Shown here: piece after piece, positions 1 to 12,812 of the stretch
How the letters are laid out: each line of letters opens with the position of its first letter
How positions within the stretch are numbered: position 1 is the stretch's first letter
DNA from: Polytrichum commune
Taxonomy: Eukaryota > Streptophyta > Polytrichopsida > Polytrichales > Polytrichaceae
Length of the DNA stretch: 64,000 nucleotides
Direction: 5' to 3'
NCBI GenBank assembly: GCA_950295325.1
Contig: OX485808.1
Location: 25,872,527-25,936,526, forward strand
Notes under the pieces: generated by a model
Database searches by the model: none
Seen by the model: the letters and a program-made list of their open reading frames with translations, nothing else
Told to the model about the DNA's origin: nothing
Position numbers and translations under genes: made by a program

Positions 1-1347
1 GTAATCCCAAATGGTAACCCACACGACAATTCAGTGTACCTTTCAAATGACGGGTTGAGAAAATCTTAATACCTCACACAAAATTCAAGATCAAATCATA
101 TTCTTTCAAAAATGAATGTATAGAAGTTTGAACTTCTTGCAATATAGAGTCCAAACTACGACCTCTCCAATTCATCATGTTGCACTATAACTCAAATATT
201 GCCCTCCAATCCATATTCTCACCTCTATCTTGCCTAATCATAATCGCATCATCACATTATGCTATCATAATCAAATAATCTCAATTAAATTTAAAGAGAT
301 GAAAAAAGGCACCACATGGTTCACCACCTCTACGCACCTCTCAATGTTCACTCTTCATAAGAATAATCAAGCTCTATGATCATAATAAATTTCATAGATA
401 AGGATTTAAAAAAAAAAGTCACTAAATTAGAACAAAGCCCCCTTGATGTCAAAAGTTATTTCACAAATCATGTGTTATGATTTACAAACACACTATGGTC
501 AGAGTTGTAAAACAACCATCAAGCATAAACTATTCAATGAGAGTTCATCGCATCTCAAGTTTGAAGCAAAATTATAAAGGAGATCACATTTTAGCTGACT
601 GAAAAATAAATTAGTGGTCTCATGGTAATTCGCATTAGATTTAATTGTAGGGTGCAAGATGCAATGAATACTGACCTTTTAGCCGACCCACTAGGCTTTG
701 CCCTTGCTTGTTGCTTTTAAACACCCACTTCACACCAAACCATAATGGCGACTTGGATGTGATTCATAGTTGCTCCTTTAAGGATCGTGTAAATTACTTT
801 ACTGCATACATATTATCTCTCATCATTATAGTTTATGTTGGTGGTAGTTAGTGGTTATCCACCTCTAATTTGATTGTAAGGTGCATGTGCAAAAGTCGTT
901 GACATTTTTAGCCAACCTCTTTAGCCGTCCCCTTGCTAATTGCTTCAAAACACTCAAACTTACACTAGACTGTAACCGACCTCACAAATTGTCGATTTAT
1001 AACATTATTTAGCACTTGTTTATACGATGTAGGTTGTACAATGTACTGTCTTGGAAACTTGCTATTGCTTTTGAGAACATGAGAGGATCTTAGCTTATTG
1101 GATTTGTTGCAATTTTCTAATTAGCTCAAATCTACTCTTAGACTCTTCAATGAAACCCCTAACCTCTAGCCCTAGATATTATTACTAGCTACTTCCTCCC
1201 TAGACAATATTCAAGCTGCCTTGTACACATCATCACACATTTGCACACGCACAACAAGGTCCATTGTATGTAGATGTCTTTTTGATGTGTGTTATTGCCG
1301 TGCCATATTATAAATATAGGTGATCAATTGGGGGGTCTACAACGAAG
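1..1347. other. No gene seen
   Basis: This is AT-rich DNA with stops in all frames and no open frame that looks coding. I see no RNA gene or complete mobile element. Confidence 0.6.
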
Positions 1348-1722
1348 ATACCAATTAACGAGGGTGGTACTAATTCAAGTCACATGCACAATCTAGCCAA
1401 TTGACCTATCTCAAAGTTACCGAGGGCTTAATTTTTTGGTGAGTGACACTAAAGTCATGAATACATGCTCATTTACCATAGATTTCAAGAACATTAGTGC
1501 ACGCCACACACTTGTTTGTGAACAGTACCAAGTGCTAGTTCTTTCATTGGAAAATGCCAAATGCCAATACTTAAGTAAGTAGTGCCAAGTGTCGGTGTTT
1601 TTAGTGAATAGTGACCAGGCTGGCATAAACAATGTTTTCTAGATATTTTAATGGCACTAATTTCAAAGCATAAAAGAATTTAATATCCCCTTCACTAATT
1701 TTCCACCCTCACTAATTGGTAT
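1348..1722. mobile_element. Small foldback (MITE-like) element
   Basis: The first 20 bases, ATACCAATTAACGAGGGTGG, recur inverted at 1703-1722 with two mismatches, enclosing 375 bp. There is no transposase frame inside. Size and inverted ends fit a non-autonomous DNA transposon. I could not settle a target-site duplication, so the superfamily is open. Confidence 0.6.
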
Positions 1723-2114
1723 ATTTAGTGTAGTGAACACATTAGGCCCACATATCTTGGATGGATGGCTGGCCTTTGAGACTTGCTCTACAAACAAGGG
1801 AAGGCGCTGCTAACTTATATGGGGCTTGTCATATTCAAGCCGGGCCACTTGGACGTCATATTAAGTTGAAAGGTCTTTGGCCATCCTGCAGTGGGACCAG
1901 GCTGCCTTCTTCTTCTCCTTTATTAAAGTGCATGAGTTAATCTATATATATAAAATATATTATTGAATGTTTAGCACAAAAGCTGGGGCCAGAGGCAAGT
2001 GCTAACGAGACGGTCTTTTGTAGCACTTTGACCTGTTCATTCAATTGCAAACCAAGGAAACGACATAATGGATGCCCCCTTTGTAGGGGAAACCACACAC
2101 GTTTGGAAAAGCTA

Positions 2115-2486
2115 CACTAAATGTGATATTTAGTGTCATATGGTATTTTACATCCCTATGGTAACTTTTTGGATGGCACTTCGTAAAGAAAAAGTTTACA
2201 AATATTGTCATGGACGATGGATGAGTTCATCCATTGGCCAAAACCCTACCTTCTCTTGTCAGCAACTTGTGAAGAAATATTGTCATGGATGATTAAAAAT
2301 TGGATGTAAATCACTTGCTAAGTGACAGTAATTGCAACATTGTAAATCTATTATCTCCAAAAACTTTACAAGGATTGACAAAAAATATTGGGTTAACATT
2401 CAGTGTTGGTGACACTATACCGCGGTTTACAATTCGTATTGAGCAACACAATTAGAATTGGTGACACTAAATATCATATTTAGTGT
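2115..2486. mobile_element. Palindromic-end MITE, copy 1
   Basis: The element starts CACTAAATGTGATATTTAGTG and ends with the inverse, CACTAAATATCATATTTAGTG, so each terminal repeat is itself a near-perfect palindrome. A TA dinucleotide flanks both ends (2113-2114 and 2487-2488), as in Tc1/mariner-type insertions. Related copies lie at 38619-38937 and 60598-60998, with a 3' part at about 41357-41499. The interior, including the words GGTAACTTTTNGGATG and TGTCATGGATGATT, is shared between copies. Confidence 0.8.
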
Positions 2487-2498
2487 AGTTTGGCAATG

Positions 2499-2777
2499 GA
2501 GTTTGGTAAGCAAGGTAAAAATAATTTGGCCTTGACATGTGCCTAACTTCAAGGAGCTTGGTTTCAAGGTTAGTCCCTTTTTTTGGGTTAAAACCGTTTG
2601 TTTCCAACTCTAATAATAAAAATTCAGAGGTTTTAAGCCATGCAAAATCGATGTCTTGCATTGGAGTTGATGTTGGACATTTGTACATCAAAAAGAGGAA
2701 CCAACCTTGAAACCAAGCTCCTCAAATTTAGGCACATGTCAAGGCCGACACTCTTTTACCTTGGTTTACCATACTCC
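2499..2777. repeat. Long imperfect hairpin next to MITE copy 1
   Basis: The left arm (about 2499-2585) pairs with the right arm (about 2689-2777) over some 80-90 bases at roughly 85 percent. Shared blocks include GGCCTTGACATGTGCCTAA and GAGCTTGGTTTCAAGGTT. The loop is about 100 bases. A transcript would fold into a long hairpin. The two short open frames here are mirror readings of the arms, not genes. Confidence 0.75.
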
Positions 2778-4958
2778 TTTTTGAAACTGGTGTTTTATTT
2801 TATTTGTGTGGCCTCCACATGTCACTCCTTGATCAGTAGCTATCTTTTTGTTAGTGTTCTAATTTAGGGTTTAGAAGGATGAAAGGGGTGGGGCAATATT
2901 GTCACGGTAAAAGGCTCAAATTTCAATGCACAAAGGATATGCACTACTAGGATTGTGGGGTCTAAAACACATTTTCCATTCAACACAGGTGGTTATTCAA
3001 ACATAACCTCATTTACATGTGTCAAGTCCAATCTATGATAAGTATAGATTAAACCCAACACATAAAAATGGGGCTAGTCTTAGTGACTGCTAGTGTCAAA
3101 TGGTATGTCCATTCTAGGCCCCACGATCCTAGCAAGTGATGATAGCCCAGAGTTGTGTGTGGTAATTAGATGCGAGCCTTAGAATATGGTCACTATTCTT
3201 AGTCGGACACATGTATTTGAGTGTTATAGTCATCAAGTTTTGGTTGATAAGCAATGAGACCAACATGGGCTACACACTATGATGGAAAGGAGGAATGTAT
3301 ATCCGAGATAGAGTGTATCAACCAAATGACAATGTCATGTTGATAGAATGACAATGATGGGACTAGGTTGAAAGGTTCCTAAAGAAGAGGGTAAAGTTGT
3401 TGTGGGCTTTGGTATGGTTATGTAGGGATTGCACAATGGAAATGTTCAACACAATGATCTTTCCATAAACAACATTATGCTCCATTGGGAGTCGGATGGA
3501 AACCTGAAGATTGGAGTGTGCGTCTTGGAAACTAAAAGCTACTGCAAGGTGTGGAGATGTCATGAAGTTTTTTATGGGTGCATAAGATCATAACACTATG
3601 GATTGTGCCTAGCAAGGCTCATAGTTGTTTGGTTCAATCAAATGGAAACTTAACTTGCCATCTAATACCAATTTCAACTCACATCAATTTAACAAAATTA
3701 ACTATTCCATTCCACGCCCTAACACTAGAGCAAAGAGGGCATGTACAGAGGAGTCCTTGACTTATGTAGAGCATGTTGTGGTTCATGCCATATCTTTGTT
3801 AAAGATTGACTACCTAGCTTCTTGGTTGCACATTGCTAGATTGCCTCCCTAGCTCTGCCAAATGTTGTTGGGGGTATACATGTACTTTGTGTAATGCCAA
3901 AGTTGGAATAGGCAAACATGGAAACTTGTTCCAACATACAAAGGTTTGAAGAAGGAGTTATGCTCCACCAACAACGTGAAGTATGAGTTATGGTTGAGCC
4001 TTGATGACATCAAATGTTGTGTGAGTGGCAGCAAGAAGAAGTACGTTGTAATTTGGACTAACCTATAGTACCTAGCACATGGCGTACCAATGTCTCAAGG
4101 GAGGATGTCTTGGTGCTCGAAGACATAGGGTCCCGATCGCAGCAAAGGGAAGCCTTTTTCATCACTGTAGGTTCTCCACAATTGGCACACTTCCATTCCT
4201 CAATCTCATTTTTTCATACCACCACTCCTGGACATCCACCCAACTTATCAGGTTTGGAAAGACAATGCATTGCAATCTAGTAGCACCAACAGGAGATCAC
4301 AAAAACAAATGGGAGTGCTGGATTCATGGACAATTAGTATGTAATTGGAGTCATTGTCATTCCATTTCCAAGATTTGGAGTATTAATCAACATCATCTCA
4401 AAGGAGGACATCGCTTATTGTGTCACATTTGGCGACATCCCACATTGCACATGCCTTGACTCCATGTAAATGTCATCCTAGGCTTTGGAAAAGAAAGGAA
4501 AATTAATATATTACAAACATCTTTATTTTGTGTTTAAATTTTTGTGCAAGGTTGATTACGACAATGACAAGTTCATTCATGCTCCAACGTACACCTACAA
4601 CAAAGTCATACAATTACTTGAACTTACTAATGTTGTAGAGTGAGTAGTGTTAAAAGGGTTTTTGGGGTCGCATGCTTAAGAATGTAAAAAATGACATGTG
4701 TTGGGTTGGATTGTTATAATAAAAATCAACCATGCATTGATAGTATTTCAAATTATCCATGGTAACATGCCCTTTCATAATACTTAACAATGAAAAGAGT
4801 AACCAAATATATATTATGGACCCAAAAACTATGGACAATTACTAAAGTTGTCCTCATCAATCACATGTTACCACTCACTACTCTTTGTCACCACTCACCA
4901 CCAAAGCCCAACATTTTCCTTTTTAATTGCACCCATACCCAGACCATGCCCATCAGTA
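2778..4958. other. No gene seen
   Basis: Several frames of 60-126 codons occur (for example 4079-4459, plus strand), but none has a recognisable motif, conserved-looking composition or splice support. The stretch is probably old, decayed repeat sequence. Confidence 0.5.
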
Positions 4959-5312
4959 GTGACCTATGCCCACCCATGCCCACCCATAGCATGACATGTG
5001 CGCACCCATGCCCACCCATGCCCACACATAGCATGACATGTGCCCACCCATGCTATTCAAATTGCGCCCATGTATTCAAAAATTGTGTAATGTGTATTGT
5101 GTAATTGTGTAATGTGTCTTGTATGATTGTGTAATTGTGCCCCACCCATGCCCACCCATTATAATATCAAACCCATGCCCACCCATGAACAATAATATCA
5201 CAATCATGCCCACCCATGCCCACCCATGAACAATAATATCGCAACCATGCCCACCCAAAACCCATGGGCATGGGTGGGTATGGGCATGGGCATGGGTATG
5301 GGCACCCAATGT
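4959..5312. repeat. CCCACCCATG-type minisatellite with terminal inversion
   Basis: Repeats of the 10-mer CCCACCCATG and variants are interspersed with ACAATAATATC spacers. Near 5255-5310 the motif turns into its reverse complement (GGGCATGGGTGGG), so the array ends in a palindrome. Short frames on both strands are translations of the repeat. Confidence 0.85.
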
Positions 5313-5841
5313 AGGGCTCTGCTCACCACTCACCATCCATTACTCATGTCTTACGTTCCCTAGCACTCTCCGCATACATAGGTAATTGCTTAGAACTTGG
5401 AGGAGAAAACTTTTTTTTTTGGTGAAACAAAATGACAAAGGTTAGACTTTGAGTGTGCATATACTAGGCGTTGGAGATCATGTTAGTAGGAAAATAAGGA
5501 TAAATTTGGACTTACGTATCAATCAAATTTTTTGGGCAACTTTCTTAACATGCTCTTTGTCGGAATTGGCAGAGGTGATTTGTGGTTTGGAACCACCTCC
5601 ACTATGAGATAACACGACATCAAACAATGCAAAGTCTTCTTCATATGCGACCAAATGGCAGCCACCACATCTGCAAGCATGAACAGGTGCACCTGCCAAT
5701 GAAAGAAGGTGAGGTCACATGTTTTGCAAAAGCAACCAATAATTCAACAGAAAAAAAATCAGTAAGTATGAGCATCTTTAGAGTAGATCACGAGCCAACA
5801 TGTACATGCATAAGCATCAAGAATAACATATTGTGAGGCCA

Positions 5842-6620
5842 AACCACCCACCCTTATGCGTCGTAGTCCGGGTGAGGGCATGTAGCTCACACTCAATGCT
5901 TAGGGCATTCTCCCCCTCAACCTTCTCCACTTACACAACATTTGACATCAATGTTGACACACCAGTTTATTCCATGATGGAAGTACAAGCATTAAAAATG
6001 CTTTTCTCTACCTATTCCCTTCTTCCTACACCATGGCACACCCCAACATTCAATTTCTCCTCTAAGACTACCCCCTAATGTCACCCTTCCTCACTCTATG
6101 GCCCCCCCAACTCACTAATGGTTTAACCCCCTAGTTTAATCCCTTCTCCCCTTGCTTAATTAGTTGGTTTCCCACATAATATAGCCCTAGTACTAACCTA
6201 AGCTTTACCTAACTAGATCTCAGTCTCGGTAATGGCCTCATAATTCTACACTGTCCGGCTCTGTGGGTTGGCCGTCATTGCCCGTCAAGGTTGGCCCGGT
6301 GGCTCCAGGGCCTTTGGTTGCTGGATTGCCCAGCTTCTGAGCCTTCGGTTGCTGGATTGCCCGTCTCCGAGCCTTCAAACTCAGATTTGCCGCCTCTGAG
6401 CCTTCGGCTAGATTGCACCGCCTCTGCCTCACATTGCCTTGGTTGCTGGATTGCCCAGCTGCTGAACCTTCGGTTGCTGGATTGCCCGCCTCCGAGCCTT
6501 CAAACTCAGATTCACCGCCTCTGAGCCTTCAAAAACTGTCTCCCCTAACTCTCTCGCACCCTTCTCCGCCTCCTCTATATGAATCCCGAGACCCAGCCTA
6601 TCCTAAACCCTTCCCAAACC
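5842..6620 (+). repeat. LTR-like block with internal minisatellite, copy 1
   Basis: The block opens TGTGAGGCCAAACCACCCAC, and about 44 bases of this head recur at 62449. It continues C/T-rich and holds a 125-bp tandem repeat: the block at 6316-6408 recurs at 6441-6530 and is itself built of GAGCCTTCGG / TTGCTGGATTGCCC subunits. The TG start and C-rich body suggest an LTR. The 3' end is not fixed, so the end given is where the array fades. Confidence 0.5.
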
Positions 6621-9385
6621 CCTAAGCTAACAAATGAAGGCCCTAATTAGAACACTAAAACCCCGGGGCCCTTCCCCTCTCCTAACCTACCTAAAGCTAC
6701 TTTAATCACCCACGACTAATCCTTCTGATTGTCCAAATTAACCCACACACCCAAGCCTAAACTTAAAACATAATCCCACACAACACTTCACTCTTTTTAT
6801 ATTTTAAATAGATAAAAATGAAATAAGAATGAAATAGTAATAATCTTCTAAGGGTTTAGCAACACATGTGGGCACCACTTTGGGCTCACACATATGCATG
6901 AGTTGTCCAAACCTCAATTAACATTTGCATTGATTTGGAGTCCTTCTCCGTGCCACCTCTTCATGGCATTTTCCCGTTCATGACCTACATGCTTTTCAAT
7001 GTGAGATTGAAATAAATGTCCAATGCCTCCACATTGACCTCCAATAATGCACCTTTCTTGTGGGAAAGAAAATAAAATTTGGGATTTGAACGGAGAAATA
7101 ACATGATGAGGAAACAAGTCTAGAAATCAACAACCATAGTTAAAATGATGGTAAAATTATAATATATTTTGCCACACAATGAAGTTGCTTAAATCAATGG
7201 AAGAAACAATATATAGTTAAGTGTGTACCATCAAAGAGGTGTCCACTAAAGAACACAATGGCAACTCGTTGAAACCCACCAATCTTACCACAAGAGAAAA
7301 TCATAGGAAGCATCGAGCATCCTCACAAACAAACGAAATGGGCCATCATCTGTGAGATACACAAGCAAATTCGAACAAAGCCTCAATGTTCTTCCTTTTA
7401 CGGTTGTTCCATGCTAGGATTGCATGTGGAGGAGATGAAACATTTAGTATAGGTAGTCATTCCAACAATTCTCAAATAATTAGATCAAACCCTCCAAAGT
7501 TGCAAGCCTCTAAGGAAACCCTCATCTTCTTCCCAGACTCTACCTACTAGAACATCATCAAATGAACAATTAAATTCAAGGATGATGTATTAGGCAACAT
7601 GTATGTGGTATACACAAAATGAAAGTGACTTCAATCTTCAATGTACTAACATTTCTCACGAAATTGAATGTTTTTACCATTAGCGGGTTTTCATCAGCAT
7701 TATTGTCCATCATTGTTGATATGGATGTCTTCTTCAATAAGACTAAAGAAAGTAAACTTGAAGGTGACACACTACTTACAATTGTTTTGGCATCTTTTGG
7801 GAGCATAAAAAATGGAAAATGGGTGGAGGCATGGTTAATTTATCTAAAGATGGATTAAGAAAGGATGCAACAACATAAACTCGAGATGCAAGTGTTGTTT
7901 TAACATCCTCAAACTTAGCAAGCCATTTACGTTACTCTTTCAAAGCCGGTTTGCCCACTATTTCTACCACACCTCATCATCATCTACCATGTCAACATCA
8001 TCTGGTGGCAACTCTATTGGAGTTGCATGCTTCCTAAATTCCCCTTCCTCTAATGGATAAAACGAAACATAACAATCTATAAATCATGGAAAATGCTTTG
8101 AAGTTGAATAATCCTATATTCTCATTTGAGATGTGGTGAAAATACAAAGGTCACTAAATTTGTCAACCCGATAAGAGAATTTGGTAAAAATGGGTATAAG
8201 GGTGTTGGTGTTGTTAGCCAAGAGCTCACTCTTAGTGTACCCACATCAACAACAAACAAACCAAGTGTAGTTAGTTGATGATTCATGTGAGATGTTTCAT
8301 AGAGTTTGTAATTGCACGGTAAAAACAATGCAATAAGAAAATAATGCAATACCTAGATATTAGTTGTTTGATTGCAATGCCTCCGCCAAATACTTTATAG
8401 GTAAGACTATATTTTGCAAATGCACTAGGGCCCAAATGGAAGCCTTAGCCAACCACATGTCCAAAACCTTCTCTTTTATATCTCCCAATGGAAACCTTTA
8501 GAGACTCATGGGCCATGTCAATTGAACTCTACCACCTCATGATATAGAGGAATGAAAATTTGTTCTTTTTAGTCCACTATCATGGATAATTTCCCCACCT
8601 TGTGCCTAGGGTTTTGCTCTCATTTTTCTCATCTTGCTCTCTCATTTTGCTTTTGTTTTGCTCATGTTTAGGGTTAATTTCGCATAGTGCTGAAGCTTGT
8701 TGGGTTTGGAGCTCAAAGCTTGGTTCTCTACTTGGAGCTTGGACATGCAACTAAACTAATTCACTTTACTTTTTCCTTATTTTTATAAATGTTTGTAGCT
8801 TCAATGTCTCTGCAATGTTGGACATTTTGTTGTTGGCTTTCTTGGAATTTGTGTTGCATCATGGATTGGAGGTATTGGCAAGAACTTTAGTAATATGGGA
8901 CATTTGGGAAAGGATTTTGGGAGGATTTTTTGGGTCATTTGGCCAGTGCTTGATGAAGTAGGGTTTATGTGTTTGGGAGAGATTCTAAGTGGGGCACCCA
9001 CTTCTTGTAGGATATGAAATACGCAATTAGTGCGAGATGAATAGTGAATTCAAATCATGCTTGTAGCCATTTGCCTCCTAATTTTTGGAGCTCATATGAA
9101 CATCTTTCTTATGTCCATTCTTAGATCCAAACCTCACCTGAATTCAATCAAATACTATATTCGATTATGGCACACATCCTGGTAAATGAATATGGAATGC
9201 ATGAAGGGTTGAGTTGCTTTAGCGATGGTGGAGATGAAATTTAGGGTTTATGCAACTTAAATTCCATCTCTCCTGCACGCTCTTGCGATCCAAAGAGTTG
9301 TTCTCATCTCTCTCTGAAAATTGATAGCTATACCTACAAAAGCGCTCCGAGCCCTTTTGGCGTTGTTGTGCACTAGATCGACTTA
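6621..9385. other. No gene seen; dispersed-repeat fragments
   Basis: No coding region is supported. Part of 9005-9130 (GCCATTTGCCTCCTAATTT and flanks) belongs to a dispersed family also present near 46020, 52025 and 59985. The stretch 9181-9245 recurs at 10761-10820. Confidence 0.5.
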
Positions 9386-10136
9386 GGGCCAAGTTCCATG
9401 TGTCCGTTTTTTTAAAATAAATGGGTGGGCCGGTGAAAAGAGGGTGGTGCCATGTGCCCATTTTTCTCACCCAAGGACTGGTACCCCCCATGGATGGGTA
9501 CGGTGTCCCACATTTTGTGTTGTGCAAGAACGGGTGCCAAAGGACCGGCGGTCCTAACGATCACAAGAAGGACATGTGCCGGTTAGAAAGCGTTGGTGAC
9601 CGGATCGGCTAGTCACCTAGGGTACACCCTTGGATACTAAAGGCCACTTTGTTCTTCAAGTCCTTTCTTTTGAGGAGTACTCTTAGGGAACGTGTATTTT
9701 ATGATGTTTTTAGAATCTAGATCTTAACAATATATATATATATATATATATAAGGCAAACAAACGAAAGGAAACGCTCATGAAATATTTAAAAGATTATT
9801 TTGGTATCATTTAGGTGTCACAGTTAAGTTTTATTGAAACAAACACATGATTATTTCACATAATTTGGAATTCATTTAAAAAAATGTATGGAAATTGATG
9901 TGCAAATAAAATATGAAAAATTAAATGATGATGACCTCCATTGGCAGTGACCTTCATAAAGTGTCATGTTTATCACTCACCAAATTTAGTTAGAAAGTAG
10001 GAAATCAAAATAAACCGGCACCCCACATAGAAGTACCCCTCCATAAAATGGGTGACATCACCCATTTTTTGGATGATGTCACCCGTTTCTCACCCATTTA
10101 AAAAACGGACCGGGACCGGCACATGGAACTTGGCCC
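9386..10136. mobile_element. PIF/Harbinger-like non-autonomous element
   Basis: The terminal inverted repeats begin GGGCCAAGTTCCATGTG at both ends and stay similar for about 45 bases through the run to ATGGGTG. TTA flanks each side (9383-9385 and 10137-10139), the target-site duplication typical of PIF/Harbinger. The 751-bp interior has no transposase frame and contains a (TA)n run near 9730-9752. Confidence 0.8.
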
Positions 10137-12290
10137 TTAGAGTGCACAAGTTGCAGACAAAGTGTTTGGAGAATTGATAGGGCACGTGAGTGAGGTAGGC
10201 GATTTTGAGCAAGGTTTCAGGTGGCTTGTTTGCTTGAAAAGCTTCTAATATCTGATATCTCGGGTAAAATCATTAACGATGTCAGTGCATGTGCCTACCG
10301 ATACTGCACTTGTGTAGTGATCTTGTTGGTGATTTTTATAGCCTCCGTCCATATGAAATGTCACAAACTTCCAGGAGATCTTGTGAATGGTGCATACTTG
10401 TGGGAAAAATTCCGTGTGATGAAAAAATATCACGCACAATGACTTGTTTATCAGTTGCATACATATCCTGAAGCGTACATGTAGTGTAAGATGAAATTAC
10501 CTAGGGTTTCCTGGGAGAGAGATGTTCTCGAAAGATCTACAATAATTTTCAAAGTGATAAAAGTATATGTAGGAAGTGCTCAATTGCATGTTCCATGCTT
10601 GATTAGATAATCGCCACGACAAATTCTGAAATAAAACATGAGGACAAAGCTATTGGGCTATGTTCCAAATTTTATCGATAGCTGAATTCTATTTGTTCTT
10701 CTGTCTGTGGTAGTGGATATCTTTGGTAGTCTTGCTGTCCCAGACCTAGATCTCCTCCCAGTAAATGAACTTGGAATGCTTGAAGGGTTGAGATTTTTTG
10801 TGATGGTGGAGATGGAGTTTCTATTGGCTGCTTGGATGCTCTAAATTAGATTTTGTAAATCTTTCCAAGAAGTTAATGTTAGGCATTCTCAAGATTGTTC
10901 TTCCAGTCACACTGGTGTTGAATTTGCATTGGAAAAGTAGTAGTGTTTTGTTATGCTATGATGATTAAAGATTATGATGAGAAATGATTACGTCATGGTC
11001 TTAGACGAAGGTGAAGCATTCATTTGGTTCCATTGGGCAGGTCTATCTGCATCCACGCATGCTGAAATTGTGCTTGTACATTTATGGCGAGGTTATGTTG
11101 TTACTGAATGGATATCCTGGCTTCTGCCTCGTAGTGTAGGCTCGAACGGGTGTTCCATATCTGAATGTTTTGGATGTGTGTCATCCGAGTTTGCAAATCT
11201 TTGCATCACTAAATCTGCAGCAAAAACAGTTGCCATATGTATTTGAAGTGCGTCTAGATCCTTGCTTTTCTAGGTTTGGGCTACAATGGATTAAATACTA
11301 CTTGCCATGTGGGTTCCTTTTGGTGCCCACCATTGCCCATTATCAAAATGAAGATTCTTGTGCTCATTTAGTGGTCATATAGAAAATTTATGTCTATCAT
11401 ATGGAAACTTTCAGATTCAGTAGCTATTGTCACTGTATTTTGCTATCAGAGATGAAATGGAAGCAAGGGTTTGGTTTGCGAGATGAGGTTCTGGGATTTG
11501 GGGGATTTGTGGTGCATGGAGTGAAAGTAATGGCATGCGTCACAATTCAACTGAGCCTTTGTCGATGGTTAGGGTTTTGGGGGATAATTGTATCGCCTAG
11601 TGTTGGCATGTTGCAATCCAAGCAACCCTCGACGTGCAATTGCCTGGCATGCAAGACCCGGAGAAAGAAAACCAAACACAAAAACTAGACCAACTAACCT
11701 CACATGGAGCTCACTCCGACGTCGCAACCGCAACTCCTTCCACGTCAGAGCTTCCCACTCACCTGTGAACCTCCACTGGTGCATCCAAGCTCCGGGACTC
11801 CCCCTCCACCAACAACCGCCCTAGATCAGTAGCCCCACACTTAGATCGATGCTAGCCTTGCAACCTCCACCGAATCCGAAGACTGTGAGGCGGAGCAACC
11901 CCCGAGCTAGAGCGCCATCCATTGTAGCCTCCAAGATTCTCAAGCTGAGGGTGGACTGCTGGCCGAGCTCAGACTCGTGCCTGGATTGTGCATGAAAGTT
12001 GTCAACGAGGAATGCAAACTCGTCGGCCGGTCCGCCGTCGACCAAATCCTTACAGGACCTTGGAACCAGCGTTCCACCAAGCAGGTGGAGCCTCCGTTCC
12101 CAGTTGGAGCGACCTGTCAGGCCACCAGGTGCGCCCCCCTTAGAATTTCCATGGCGGCCTGGTACCACCTTTTATTGGCCCGCCCTGCACCCCATGCTCC
12201 CCATGCTCGCTCGGCCGGCCACGCCCTAAACATACATGTTGCTGGCCGTTTCTAATTCCAAGTCATTTTCATTTTTTGATGTTGTCCCTC
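10137..12290. other. No supported gene; GC-richer block at 11700-12250
   Basis: From about 11690 to 12255 base composition becomes GC-rich and overlapping frames of 70-115 codons appear on both strands. They share no recognisable domain and mirror one another, so I do not call a gene. The stretch at 11330-11400 carries words of the dispersed family seen at 46020. Confidence 0.45.
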
Positions 12291-12293
12291 TTA

Positions 12294-12803
12294 TGCCCCC
12301 TCCCCACTTGACATTAGCTAAGCCTAAAAGTGGGTTCTTAAAATGAGTGTTCACACCATCGACATTATCTAGTGCCGAGCCTAGTTGGCAAATGATGTGG
12401 CATGGCTTAAAAGTGGAGGTTTTAAGCTAAAACTACTGACCCTCCCATCGGTACCTAGACATGAGGCAAGAATGTAGGACCTCTAAAAGTGTTGCCTCCC
12501 GCCCTTGTGATTGGTTGCTTCTAGTCTTAGCTATGAGGGCACGAGGAGCTTCATTAACAAAAACTGATGGTAAGTATTAAGGCATTTGGGGTTGGGACAA
12601 AAACTATCCAACATTCATTGGTTGGTAGATAAAACCATGAACATGTGTGAAAGCTACTTAACTAAAACCTACTTGGAAATCTCTGGAGCAAGTTCTTGTA
12701 GGTGCATTGGGATGGCCGGATGTGTCTGCTATAACCGAGGGAGCTTTACCCAGGTTTTAGGGAAGTCTTTGGTTATTTGCTAATGTCAAGTGGGGAGGGG
12801 GCA
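12294..12803. mobile_element. TTA-flanked MITE, C-rich ends
   Basis: The ends TGCCCCCTCCCCACTTGACA and its inverse match over 25 bases (12294-12318 against 12779-12803). The element is 510 bp and is flanked by TTA at 12291-12293 and 12804-12806, as expected of a PIF/Harbinger (Tourist-like) insertion. No transposase is present. Confidence 0.82.
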
Positions 12804-12812
12804 TTACGAACG

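Noticed and set aside
2115-2486. CACTA-superfamily (En/Spm) element because the ends start with CACTA
   Set aside because: CACTA elements make 3-bp duplications; here two copies show TA on both sides, and the CACTA word is part of a palindrome.
4079-4459. 126-codon plus-strand frame
   Set aside because: No motif, no splice context and no codon signal distinct from its surroundings.
11588-12255. Overlapping frames of 70-115 codons on both strands in a GC-richer block
   Set aside because: No domain, splice support or ordinary protein composition. Opposed frames of similar length are expected from GC-rich DNA with few stop codons.
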